A stretch of DNA of 64,000 nucleotides from assembly GCF_013141695.1 (NCBI RefSeq), contig NZ_WHNY01000026.1, positions 1 to 64,000 on the forward strand, in the 5' to 3' direction. The stretch comes from Paenibacillus plantarum. GTDB taxonomy: Bacteria > Bacillota > Bacilli > Paenibacillales > NBRC-103111. The notes beneath the pieces were generated by a model. It ran no database searches. It worked only from the letters and a program-made list of their open reading frames with translations, and was not told the DNA's origin. Shown here in pieces: positions 55,989 to 64,000 of this stretch. The translations under genes and the position numbers were made by a program. The number at the start of each line of letters is the position of its first letter. Position 1 is the first letter of the stretch.

Positions 55989-57818
55989 CTATATGGCTAT
56001 TGCAGCTGAGGCATAACTCAGCTCATCTCGCTGACTCGGCATGCGCAACGTTAACTTGGCCCCTGCCTCAGTCTCATTGTTGTCAATACATAACCCGTAT
56101 TGCTCACCAAAAACAATTTGAATCCGGCTGTGCACATTGGCTAACCCGATCCCACCCTCGCGCTCTATACGAACGGGCAACTGGGAAGTGCTCACATGCT
56201 GTGCGGCTAGCTTAGCCTGCAGTTCCTCCAGTCTTTCTGGCGTAATACCCACGCCATTATCCGTAACGGTTACGATGAAATCATCCCCATCCATACAGGC
56301 ATCAATACGGATCCGATGGTGGCTCTCGATGCCATCAGGAAATGCATGCTTAAACACATTCTCGATTAACGGCTGCAAGGTGAGGCGCACCATTTTTTTC
56401 AATAAAAGGTCCGGCGGGACTGTAACTTCGATTTCAAACTCGTGACCTAAGCGGTAATTCATAATATTCATAAAATGAAGCACATGCTTCAATTCATTGG
56501 CAACCGTTATTTCCTCCAAGTCGGCACGTACCGAATAACGAAGCATATACGATAGAGATCTAACGATCTCTTTGATTTCCTGCGAATCCTGAACGACAGC
56601 GTAACAAACGATCGTCTCCAGCGTATTGTAGAGAAAGTGAGGATTAATTTGTAATTGCAAGGCTTGGAATTCAGCAGACTGCCTTTTCAACAAGTATTCC
56701 TTATTCTTCAACTCCTCGGCATAGACTTGCTCCATAAGCTCTTGCAGTCGTGAGACCATCATATTGTAGCTGACCGTAAGTCGGTCCATTTCGTCCGTTC
56801 TGCCGCTGATGGCGACATGTGTCCAGTTTCCTTTTTCCGTTTTGCGCATGCCGTTTTCCAGCATTTTGATGGGCCGAATGATGGATTGCCCGAATCGGTA
56901 GGCAAGAATCAACGCAATTACTAGCGCAATCGCACAGGTGTATACCGTTGTTTTACGAATATTTAACGCAGGCGCTCTAAGCTCATCAAGCGGCATGGAG
57001 GCAACCAACGTCAAGCCCGTATAGTCTGATCTTCGGTTAAAATGGACACGTTCAACATCATCTTTATATTCGAAAATCTGATTTTGATTTTCACGCAGTT
57101 TGGTAAACAGTCTGGCATCCAACTGCTTGCCAATCATGCTGGACATCGGGTGATAGATGATTTTCCCTGTGTCATTCACAATATAGAAATACCCTGTTTC
57201 CCCCAGACGGATGCCCTTCCATAAAGATGTCAGCTCTTCGATATTAAGCTCAATGCCAAGTATCCCTTTGAAGATTTTCGATGTCTGGCGATCTGAGATT
57301 TTGCGTGTTAGTGCTAGCTTCCCGTCCAGAAAACTCCAATCCATAATCGTTAATTTGCCGTCTTTATCTGTAATTTCCTTCAAGGAGTCCAGCTTATCCA
57401 ACAGGATCGAGTTGCTGAAATCTGATGTATCCGCATTATGATCATAGATGCTAAGCCCGTTATATCCGAGTAAATACACCATACTAATTTCAGGATTATT
57501 AATAAAAAGAGGCTGAAGGACCTTCTCTTTCATCGGTCTGATGGATAGGAAATAAGGAATGAAATTGTTACCATCTAGATTCAAAAACTCTTTCACATTC
57601 GTTGATGTAATCATCGAAACGGTAGCACGATCGTATTTCTTCAAATACATATCCGTATGATTCATCGCATTATCGACGATTTGAGTTAAGAGCTCATTGG
57701 TTTGCTTATCCACTTCCTTGGTGGATTGAACATACAGAACTAGGCCGACGATAGAGGAAGATATCACTATAACGATCACGAAATATACGAACATACGCAA
57801 TGCCAAGCTAGATCTCAT
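55989..57818 (-). CDS. Sensor histidine kinase (YesM family)
   Basis: A 609-residue kinase: TM1 (about 8-30), an extracellular Cache-like sensor (about 35-280, with GETGYFYIVNDTGKIIYHP), TM2 (about 293-315), HAMP, then the YesM phosphoacceptor region with His394 in INPHFLYNTLET and an HATPase domain (LTLQPLIENVFKHAF, VTDNGVGI). Its start overlaps the stop of the response regulator by one base (TAATG), so the two are translationally coupled. It should sense a polysaccharide breakdown product or a binding protein and phosphorylate the 57818 regulator. Confidence 0.92.
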   Translation of the reverse strand: MRSSLALRMFVYFVIVIVISSSIVGLVLYVQSTKEVDKQTNELLTQIVDNAMNHTDMYLKKYDRATVSMITSTNVKEFLNLDGNNFIPYFLSIRPMKEKVLQPLFINNPEISMVYLLGYNGLSIYDHNADTSDFSNSILLDKLDSLKEITDKDGKLTIMDWSFLDGKLALTRKISDRQTSKIFKGILGIELNIEELTSLWKGIRLGETGYFYIVNDTGKIIYHPMSSMIGKQLDARLFTKLRENQNQIFEYKDDVERVHFNRRSDYTGLTLVASMPLDELRAPALNIRKTTVYTCAIALVIALILAYRFGQSIIRPIKMLENGMRKTEKGNWTHVAISGRTDEMDRLTVSYNMMVSRLQELMEQVYAEELKNKEYLLKRQSAEFQALQLQINPHFLYNTLETIVCYAVVQDSQEIKEIVRSLSYMLRYSVRADLEEITVANELKHVLHFMNIMNYRLGHEFEIEVTVPPDLLLKKMVRLTLQPLIENVFKHAFPDGIESHHRIRIDACMDGDDFIVTVTDNGVGITPERLEELQAKLAAQHVSTSQLPVRIEREGGIGLANVHSRIQIVFGEQYGLCIDNNETEAGAKLTLRMPSQRDELSYASAAIAI

Positions 57819-58843
57819 TATTTGATCCCCAGCATACTACGGTATTCCGTCGGCGAGCAGCCTGTCATCTTCTTGAAAATTTTAGTGAAATAAGGGTAGT
57901 TCTGATAACCAATCGTCACACCGACATCAACAACCTTATAATGTGGCATCTCGAGAAGTTTCTTAGCCATTTCGATCCGTTTCTTCATACGGTATTGAAC
58001 AAACGTTTCATTCGTCATTTTCTTGAAAATATAACTAAAGTATGTGGGTGCAAGTCCCATTTTCTCTGCCACTTCTTCGAGGCTCAGCTCTTCCGAAATG
58101 TTATTGTCAATGTAGGACTTCGCTTCTTCAAATAAGCTCTTCTGATTCCCACCCCGCCATTGAAACAATTGATGATACAGATGGACGAACTCTGATCGTA
58201 AATAGTCCATAGCTTCAATCAAGCTATTCAATTGTACTGGCGAAGCCTGAGTGGTAAAAGTCACCAAGCCACGAGAGTTCAGTTTTTTGACTACAATCTT
58301 CAACCCATCTGCCATCATCTGATCCAACTGCTGAACTTGAATCCCTTTCATCATGTCGCTTTGTGACCACTCATCTATAAGGGCATGGAGGGCAGCCAAA
58401 TCCGCAGACCAAATCGTTGCTTCAACGCGTTCCAGCCACTCCTCTATTTGAAAGAAGGAGATGGGCGTCGCCTGATCTTGCTGTACAAGCAATTTATTAA
58501 GCACGGGATACAACTCATGTTCCGTAAGCGGTTTCAATAAATATTCTTTGACGCCGAAAGTAAGGCATTTCTGTGCGTAAGAGAAATCATCATACCCAGA
58601 AATGACAACAACAGGGAAATTCACATGCAACTCTTGAATGGCTTTACACAATTCCAATCCGTCCATCTTTGGCATCCGTATATCCGTTAGCATCATATCC
58701 GGACGTTGCTTGTTGATTTGCTCGAGAGCCTCTACCCCATTCGCTGCGACGACCGTGCGAAATAAAGGGCTGCACTGCCTGACAAGCTGGGCCAGCCCCA
58801 TCCGAACCATCGGTTCGTCATCTACAATGAGGATATGTTTCAT
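57818..58843 (-). CDS. Response regulator with AraC output (YesN family)
   Basis: A 341-residue protein: receiver domain 1-120 with acidic pocket VDDEP, phosphoacceptor Asp54 in MLTDIRMPKMDG and Lys in YLLKPLTEHEL; a helical linker; and a C-terminal AraC double HTH (about 240-341, SLEEVAEKMGLAPTYFSYIF). It is transcribed before its kinase. It probably activates the nearby ABC transporter operon and perhaps the secreted enzyme genes. GGGAG precedes ATG. Confidence 0.93.
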   Translation of the reverse strand: MKHILIVDDEPMVRMGLAQLVRQCSPLFRTVVAANGVEALEQINKQRPDMMLTDIRMPKMDGLELCKAIQELHVNFPVVVISGYDDFSYAQKCLTFGVKEYLLKPLTEHELYPVLNKLLVQQDQATPISFFQIEEWLERVEATIWSADLAALHALIDEWSQSDMMKGIQVQQLDQMMADGLKIVVKKLNSRGLVTFTTQASPVQLNSLIEAMDYLRSEFVHLYHQLFQWRGGNQKSLFEEAKSYIDNNISEELSLEEVAEKMGLAPTYFSYIFKKMTNETFVQYRMKKRIEMAKKLLEMPHYKVVDVGVTIGYQNYPYFTKIFKKMTGCSPTEYRSMLGIK

Positions 58844-59018
58844 TTCGCTAGCACTCCCTTTTTGAGCTGGGTTAAAAAAATCCTTGTGAACATTTTACCA
58901 CAGTGCTAATTCATAAGTAACTTTTTTCTACACTATACGCCTCGTAGTCATACCATTGTATTATGTTTTTTTACGATCCTATATGTTATTTTACTACATG
59001 CATTCTCCAGATCCCCAC

Positions 59019-59888
59019 CTATGATTTAATGGACCCGACCATCATGCCCTTCATAAAATGCTTTTGCAAGAACGGATATACCAACATGATCGGTATTGTA
59101 GCGACGACGATAACGGCCATTTTCAGCCCCTCGGGTGAGACCAAGAGCATCAAGTCTGAGGTTGTATCCGATGATCCCATATTATCCGTAATAACAATCT
59201 CCCTTAACCGAACTTGGAGCGTAATCAGCGAGCGCTTGTCAATATAATAGAGGGCTTGTGAATACATATTCCAATTCGATACCGCATACATAATCCCCAT
59301 TGTAGCCATGACCGGTTTCGACAGTGGCAGTACGACTTTCCAGATCATCCGAAGCTCGCCACATCCATCAATACGGGCTGAATCCAACAGCTCAATGGGA
59401 AGATGGATAAAAAAAGAACGCATCACGAACAGATTAAAAGCGCTTATCGCGGATGGAATCATTAATACCCAAAGTGTATTAAGCATATGCAAATTTTTCA
59501 AAAGCAAATAATTCGGAATCAATGGTGCATGGAAAATCATCGTTATCAACACAAAAACCAATGCAGGTTTCCGAAATACGTATTCTGAACGGGATAACGG
59601 GTACGCTAAACTTGCTGTTGCCGCTAGATTAATGAACGTTCCGAGAACGGTAATCGTTACACTATTGCGAAATGCCATCCAGATGGTGGAATCCTTCAGA
59701 ATCATATGATAATTCTCCAGCGTAAATCCTACCGGCCATAGGCTGACCTTTCTGCTATTAATTGCGACAGCGTCGCTGAAGGATTGGGCAATCACATGCA
59801 GCAGTGGAAGAAGCATAGTAAGTCCGATCATTAACAGCAATATCATGTTAACTACCTGAAATGCTCGCTGGCTGGTTGTAGAAATCAC
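59019..59888 (-). CDS. Carbohydrate ABC transporter permease (YtcP/LplC type, GTG start)
   Basis: A 289-residue permease, six predicted membrane segments, EAA-like loop SARIDGCGELRMIWKVVLPLSK and the tail HFMKGMMVGSIKS. GTG start after AAGGAGGT. It is the last gene of the second cassette. It is similar to but clearly different from the 53940 permease, so the two systems are not a recent duplicate. No binding-protein gene of this cassette is in the window. Confidence 0.9.
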   Translation of the reverse strand: MISTTSQRAFQVVNMILLLMIGLTMLLPLLHVIAQSFSDAVAINSRKVSLWPVGFTLENYHMILKDSTIWMAFRNSVTITVLGTFINLAATASLAYPLSRSEYVFRKPALVFVLITMIFHAPLIPNYLLLKNLHMLNTLWVLMIPSAISAFNLFVMRSFFIHLPIELLDSARIDGCGELRMIWKVVLPLSKPVMATMGIMYAVSNWNMYSQALYYIDKRSLITLQVRLREIVITDNMGSSDTTSDLMLLVSPEGLKMAVIVVATIPIMLVYPFLQKHFMKGMMVGSIKS

Positions 59889-59913
59889 ATCTTTTACCTC
59901 CTTGTGACTAGCG

Positions 59914-60870
59914 TTAGTATAGACTCTCTCCTGTTGTTCTTTTACTCAGCGTATTGCCAACAATAATTAATGCTAAACCAACAAATGATTTAAATAGTCC
60001 AATCGCGGTGGTGAAGCTATATTGACGATCGACCAACCCTGCTCGATACACGTAGGTATCCAGAATTTCTCCATTTTCGCTGTTCAGAGGATTCAGGAAT
60101 AAATACACACGTTCGAAACCGAAGTCCATAAAATGCCCGATTTGCAGCAGTAGCAATATCGTAATCGTCGGGAAGATAGATGGTAACGTAATCGACATCA
60201 CCTGACGGAACCTGCCCGCTCCATCGATCTCAGCTGCTTCATACAAATCTGGGTTAATGCCAGCAATTGCAGCAAGATATATAATGGTACCCCAGCCGCT
60301 GTCTTTCCATATGCCAGATCCAATCAGAATAGATCGGATGTAACTGCTCTCGCCCATAAAATAAATAGAATCCACACCTAACCAACCTAACACTTGATTT
60401 ACAATGCCTGTTGTCGGGGACAGCAATCCAATAATAATTCCGCCGACAATGACCCATGACAGGAAGTGCGGCATGTAAATAATCGTTTGTACCAATCTCT
60501 TATATCCATTAAACCGAATTTCATTCAGTAATAAGGCCAGAACAATAGGTACGGGGAATGCAAATATAAGGTCATACATACCGATTAACAGTGTGTTTTT
60601 CAAAATGATCAGAAACTCCGGATACGTAAATAAACGTTTGAAATGTACCCAACCAACCCAAGGACTGCCCGATATCCCCTTGAAAATATTATAATTTTGA
60701 AACGCGATGGAGGAACCGAATAAGGGGATATACTTAAACACTGCAAAATACAGGAGCCCAGGAATTGAAAGCATATACAAGGGCCAATATTTCTGAATAA
60801 ATGCCCACTGAGATCGCGCATTCGCAAACTGGAACTGTTTTTCTCCAGAGATGTCCGTTTTCGAAGCCAT
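59914..60870 (-). CDS. Carbohydrate ABC transporter permease (LplB type)
   Basis: A roughly 318-residue permease with six membrane segments and the EAA loop YEAAEIDGAGRFRQVMSITLPS. I prefer ATG 60870, about 8 bases after GGGAG; ATG 60888 overlaps the kinase stop in an ATGA and has no site of its own. It is downstream of the second kinase and pairs with the 59019 permease. Confidence 0.9.
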   Translation of the reverse strand: MASKTDISGEKQFQFANARSQWAFIQKYWPLYMLSIPGLLYFAVFKYIPLFGSSIAFQNYNIFKGISGSPWVGWVHFKRLFTYPEFLIILKNTLLIGMYDLIFAFPVPIVLALLLNEIRFNGYKRLVQTIIYMPHFLSWVIVGGIIIGLLSPTTGIVNQVLGWLGVDSIYFMGESSYIRSILIGSGIWKDSGWGTIIYLAAIAGINPDLYEAAEIDGAGRFRQVMSITLPSIFPTITILLLLQIGHFMDFGFERVYLFLNPLNSENGEILDTYVYRAGLVDRQYSFTTAIGLFKSFVGLALIIVGNTLSKRTTGESLY

Positions 60871-60884
60871 AGGATTAGCTCCCT

Positions 60885-62684
60885 TCATTTTTTTGGCATC
60901 AACATGTTGATCTTCGTGCCTTGCCCAATCTCGCTTACAATCTGCAATCCATACTGCTCACCAAACACCATTTGAATCCGACGATGCACATTTAAGATAC
61001 CTATGCCGCCGATCCCTTGCGTCGATCCACTTTCTGCAAGCCGGTTCTCGCTAAGCTTCTCCCGCAGCTCTTGCAGTCTTGCTTCTGCAATCCCTACGCC
61101 GTTATCTTCTACACTAATCCAAAAAATCGAATCATCTTCGCCCGCGTGAACACGAATAGCATGGTGGTCCTCCACACCGTCTGGAAAAGCATGCTGAAAC
61201 GTATTCTCCACTAACGGCTGAAGTGTCAGCCGCACCATATGACGAAGCAAATAAGTCGGATCAATGTCTACTTCCATATCAAACTCTCGTCCGATCCGGT
61301 GTTTCATCACGAGCAAGTAGTGCAGAACATGTTTAAGTTCATTGGCTACCGTGATTTCTTCCAAATGAGTCTGTACAGAATAGCGAAGCATATAGGCCAT
61401 TGCCTTCACGATCTCATAGATTTCCTTACTATCCTTAATAACCGCATAGCATACGATCGTTTCTAGCGTGTTATACAAAAAGTGGGGATTGATTTGTAGT
61501 TGCAGCGATTGAAACTCAGCTTTCTGACGCTCAATACGATTTTCCTGATCCCTTAGCTCGGCTTGATATACTTCATCAACAAGCTCTGCGAGTCGACTAA
61601 CCATCAGATTATAGCGATTAATCAGCTCTACAATTTCATCACGGTGATTGGGAAGCGGCAGAATGACCCACTTTCCTTTCTCCGTTTCACGCATCGCGCT
61701 TTTTAGTTTGCGTATCGGGCCTGTGATCGACTTCCCAAACCTGAAGGCAAGCCATAGAGCGAGAATGAGTGTAAACCCTCCAACAATAATCGTTGTAGTC
61801 CGTATCGTGTCGGTTGGTCTATGCAATTCATCGACGGACATGGAGACAACAAGCCGCCAATTGCCATATTGGGAACGACGGCTCATGAACATGCGTGATT
61901 TCCCATCAATCTTAGAGGTGAATGCATGCGTACCCGCTTCTATAACCTGTTGATGAATTGCTTCCGGCATCCCCTTGCCGATCTGCTCTGCAGTTGGATG
62001 ATAGACATAGTTTCCGTTACCGTCGGTGATAAAGAAATAACCATCGCTCTCTAAATCGATGCCCTTCCATAACTCAGACAGCTCCGAAGCTCTCATCTCA
62101 ATGGCGAGAATACCCTTAAGTTCTGTAGACGAAAGCCCGCGGATACGGCGAACGAGCGTCAGTGTCTGATTGGCTTGCTCCGGTAAAATACTATGATTCA
62201 GTACAACCAAACTGCCATTCGTCGTCGTATTATGTTGGAAATAGTCTAGCTGTTGTTGTATTTGCTCCTTCGTGAACGAACCCGCGTTAATCCCGTTGTA
62301 AACATACATGGCATTGCCATTGAAATTCATTAAGAAGATATCAGTAATTTCCGGATTTCTTATAAAAATAGGTTCGATGCCTACTTCTTTGACAAGTTTA
62401 CGAAGTTCGTAATAAGGATATCCGATTTCCCCTTCTGGCAGATCAATGAATCGTTTAACATCGTTATTGCTGAGCAAAGACACCATGGAGCGCTCATATG
62501 CGCGAATATAATAGTCAGTGTGATATACCGCATTACCTACGACTTGAGTCAACTGCTTCTCAACAATGTGTTCCAACTCACGCGAAGAGGCTTTGTACGA
62601 GAAGTAACCAACGCTAGTTAAAGAAATTAAAATGACGACGAGGTAAGATAGAAACAACTTCTGATATAAATTAAAATTTTTCAT
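60885..62684 (-). CDS. Sensor histidine kinase (YesM family)
   Basis: A 599-residue kinase with TM1 (about 10-30), an extracellular Cache-like domain (about 35-270, SDGYFFITDGNGNYVYHP), TM2 (about 290-310), HAMP, phosphoacceptor His401 in INPHFLYNTLET, and HATPase motifs LTLQPLVENTFQHAF and VEDNGVGI. It overlaps the response regulator stop by four bases (ATGA). It is related to the 55989 kinase over its whole length but diverged in the sensor. It sits in one run with the GH95 enzyme and the permeases. Confidence 0.92.
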   Translation of the reverse strand: MKNFNLYQKLFLSYLVVILISLTSVGYFSYKASSRELEHIVEKQLTQVVGNAVYHTDYYIRAYERSMVSLLSNNDVKRFIDLPEGEIGYPYYELRKLVKEVGIEPIFIRNPEITDIFLMNFNGNAMYVYNGINAGSFTKEQIQQQLDYFQHNTTTNGSLVVLNHSILPEQANQTLTLVRRIRGLSSTELKGILAIEMRASELSELWKGIDLESDGYFFITDGNGNYVYHPTAEQIGKGMPEAIHQQVIEAGTHAFTSKIDGKSRMFMSRRSQYGNWRLVVSMSVDELHRPTDTIRTTTIIVGGFTLILALWLAFRFGKSITGPIRKLKSAMRETEKGKWVILPLPNHRDEIVELINRYNLMVSRLAELVDEVYQAELRDQENRIERQKAEFQSLQLQINPHFLYNTLETIVCYAVIKDSKEIYEIVKAMAYMLRYSVQTHLEEITVANELKHVLHYLLVMKHRIGREFDMEVDIDPTYLLRHMVRLTLQPLVENTFQHAFPDGVEDHHAIRVHAGEDDSIFWISVEDNGVGIAEARLQELREKLSENRLAESGSTQGIGGIGILNVHRRIQMVFGEQYGLQIVSEIGQGTKINMLMPKK

Positions 62685-63697
62685 TTAATTCCTATGGAAT
62701 TACGGTATTCCGACGGGGACACGCCATAAATTTTCTTAAAGGTTTTGGTAAAATGCGGGTAGTCTTCATAACCTACTTCAATGGCGATATCAAACGTTCG
62801 CATATGAGGAATGGCGAGCATGTCCTTCGCTTTTTCCATCCTTTTATTCATCCGATAGCTTACAAACGTTTCGCCCGTCATCCTTCTAAATAACGTACTG
62901 AAATAGGATGGAGAAACCCCGATCAAATCCGCCACCTCTGTTAGCGTGATCTCAACAGATAATCGCGTATCGATGTAGAGCTTCGCCTCTTCCATTGGAT
63001 CTTTGTAATTACCCTGCCGTGAACATTGTAGTTCTTTCATCAAAGCTCTCATGCGACACTCAAACAAGATATACAGATCCTCTCGCGTCGAAGCCTTTAG
63101 CGGATCTTGCAAACCTGGCATGCTAAATTGTTTCTTTTCTTGAAAAAAGTTGCCCAATAGGTGCAATACATCATCTAATTGATGTTTCAATTGATTGATA
63201 GTTAACAAGCTGCAACGTTCTCGCCACTCCGTCATGAGTTGGGTCATTTCATCCATCTGCAGCGACCAAATACTCTCTTTTATCCGTTCAATCCACTCTA
63301 CGTACCCTGAGATCGATATACAACTTTGCGCATGCAGCTTGAGAATCTGATCGAATATATCGTGCAAATCAGGCGGCGTAACAGGTTTCAACAAATAGTG
63401 CTTTACCCCGTAAGACAAACACTTCTGCGCATACTCAAAATCGTTATAGCCGGAAATGACGACCTTAAGCAAATTAGGATGACTATTGTGCAGGATGCGA
63501 CAGAGCTCTAATCCATCCATTTTGGGCATACGTATATCGGTGATGAGTAGGTCCGGCTCAAAATGGCTAAACCGATCGATTGCCTCGAGTCCGTTATTCG
63601 CCGTCTCAATCGTTTGAAATGGTTGCGTGTATTGTTGGGCCATCTTCATCATCCCGCTGCGAATTATCGGTTCATCATCCACAATCAGTACTTTCAT
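62681..63697 (-). CDS. Response regulator with AraC output (YesN family)
   Basis: A 338-residue regulator: receiver with VDDEP, Asp54 in LITDIRMPKMDG and Lys in YLLKPVTPPDL; central helical region; AraC double HTH (about 235-338, TLTEVADLIGVSPSYFSTLFRRM). It begins 3 bases after the GH95 stop, with a GGAGG site inside that gene's end, so enzyme, regulator, kinase and permeases are one transcript. It probably controls its own operon. Confidence 0.93.
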   Translation of the reverse strand: MKVLIVDDEPIIRSGMMKMAQQYTQPFQTIETANNGLEAIDRFSHFEPDLLITDIRMPKMDGLELCRILHNSHPNLLKVVISGYNDFEYAQKCLSYGVKHYLLKPVTPPDLHDIFDQILKLHAQSCISISGYVEWIERIKESIWSLQMDEMTQLMTEWRERCSLLTINQLKHQLDDVLHLLGNFFQEKKQFSMPGLQDPLKASTREDLYILFECRMRALMKELQCSRQGNYKDPMEEAKLYIDTRLSVEITLTEVADLIGVSPSYFSTLFRRMTGETFVSYRMNKRMEKAKDMLAIPHMRTFDIAIEVGYEDYPHFTKTFKKIYGVSPSEYRNSIGIK

Positions 63698-63700
63698 CCT

Positions 63701-64000
63701 TCAATCCTCCACACGCCTAAGTATGACTGATAGATGAAGCGGAGCCTCCAAGATCGAAACTTGCCTCAGCTTCAGTTCAAATTTGTCAGTGCTGTCTCTT
63801 AGTCCAACAGCTGATTCAGGAAATAAAAGATCTATTGGTTTGCAGCCTTGTGTAGAGCGGAGCATGATGTCGAGCCTACCTTCAGACACATCCCACTCTA
63901 ACGTGCACTCGACTCCGCCACGCGCTAGCAGTGGACCCGCTTTTCCTTTTCTCCAACGGGCAGGCAGCGCAGGTAAAATATGCAGCTCACCGGGAATTGA
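63701..64000 (-). CDS. GH95-like alpha-L-fucosidase, 3' end (partial)
   Basis: The last 99 residues of a gene continuing past base 64000. The frame runs ELHILPALPARWRKG, then LLARGGVECTLEWDVSEGRL, the C-terminal beta-domain pattern common in GH95 fucosidases (LPALP-x-x-W, G-LxARGGFEVxxEW). A GTG at 63889 gives only a shorter false start. With no start in view, the catalytic part cannot be checked. Close relatives of GH95 in other families share this C-terminal domain, so the family assignment is likely, not certain. Confidence 0.72.
   Translation of the reverse strand, partial: SIPGELHILPALPARWRKGKAGPLLARGGVECTLEWDVSEGRLDIMLRSTQGCKPIDLLFPESAVGLRDSTDKFELKLRQVSILEAPLHLSVILRRVED

Overview
The window looks like a chromosomal stretch of a Paenibacillus-type spore-forming Bacillota. 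The supporting signs are strong AGGAGG-type ribosome sites, AraC/YesN and YesM regulators, LplB/YtcP-type sugar ABC permeases without their own ATPase, a GerA-like germination protein, a Spo0E-like peptide and perfect or near-perfect CcpA cre boxes. This assignment is inference from gene content. I found no rRNA, tRNA, CRISPR array, transposase or prophage gene.

Layout. 0.3-9 kb: a GH2 beta-galactosidase divergent from an AraC regulator, then a sugar-catabolic run (two TIM-barrel isomerases and a Gfo/Idh/MocA dehydrogenase) and a quinone reductase. 9-18 kb: a PAS-GGDEF-EAL protein, a PhyH dioxygenase paired with an AraC regulator, a heparinase II/III-like protein, an SGNH hydrolase, a damaged-looking GerA gene, a 56-residue Spo0E-like gene and a polysaccharide deacetylase. 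18-30 kb: several small catabolic units, each with its own regulator: a DapA-like/epimerase pair with an unusual nucleotide-cyclase-like regulator, ribokinase and nucleoside hydrolase, two AraC regulators, and FAH/SDR/IclR. 30-35 kb: small proteins, a long repeat-rich region, a MerR-like coiled-coil repeat protein and a formaldehyde-dehydrogenase-like enzyme.

35-64 kb is a polysaccharide-utilisation region, almost all on the minus strand. Secreted enzymes (a PL6 lyase with two discoidin domains and two large paralogous multidomain proteins) would cut an acidic polymer outside the cell. Two LplB/YtcP permease pairs and one lipoprotein binding protein would import oligomers. Cytoplasmic enzymes (GH105, GH29, a GH43/117-like propeller, a beta-helix protein and the 3' end of a GH95 fucosidase) would finish the job. 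Two YesN/YesM two-component pairs would sense the substrate. A fucosylated, uronate-containing polymer fits this set; no sulfatase is present.

The most unexpected structure is not a gene. Four intergenic regions, plus one cut by the window edge, carry four imperfect 21-25 bp palindromes at almost constant spacing (51, 61-62, 51 bp), with units 1-2 inverted relative to units 3-4. Three arrays share one core sequence (TTARCTGTA...TCCATCTAT), and two others have entirely different cores but the same geometry. A sixth locus has only the inner two units and may act as a terminator. This suggests a family of structured elements whose four units change sequence together while spacing stays fixed.
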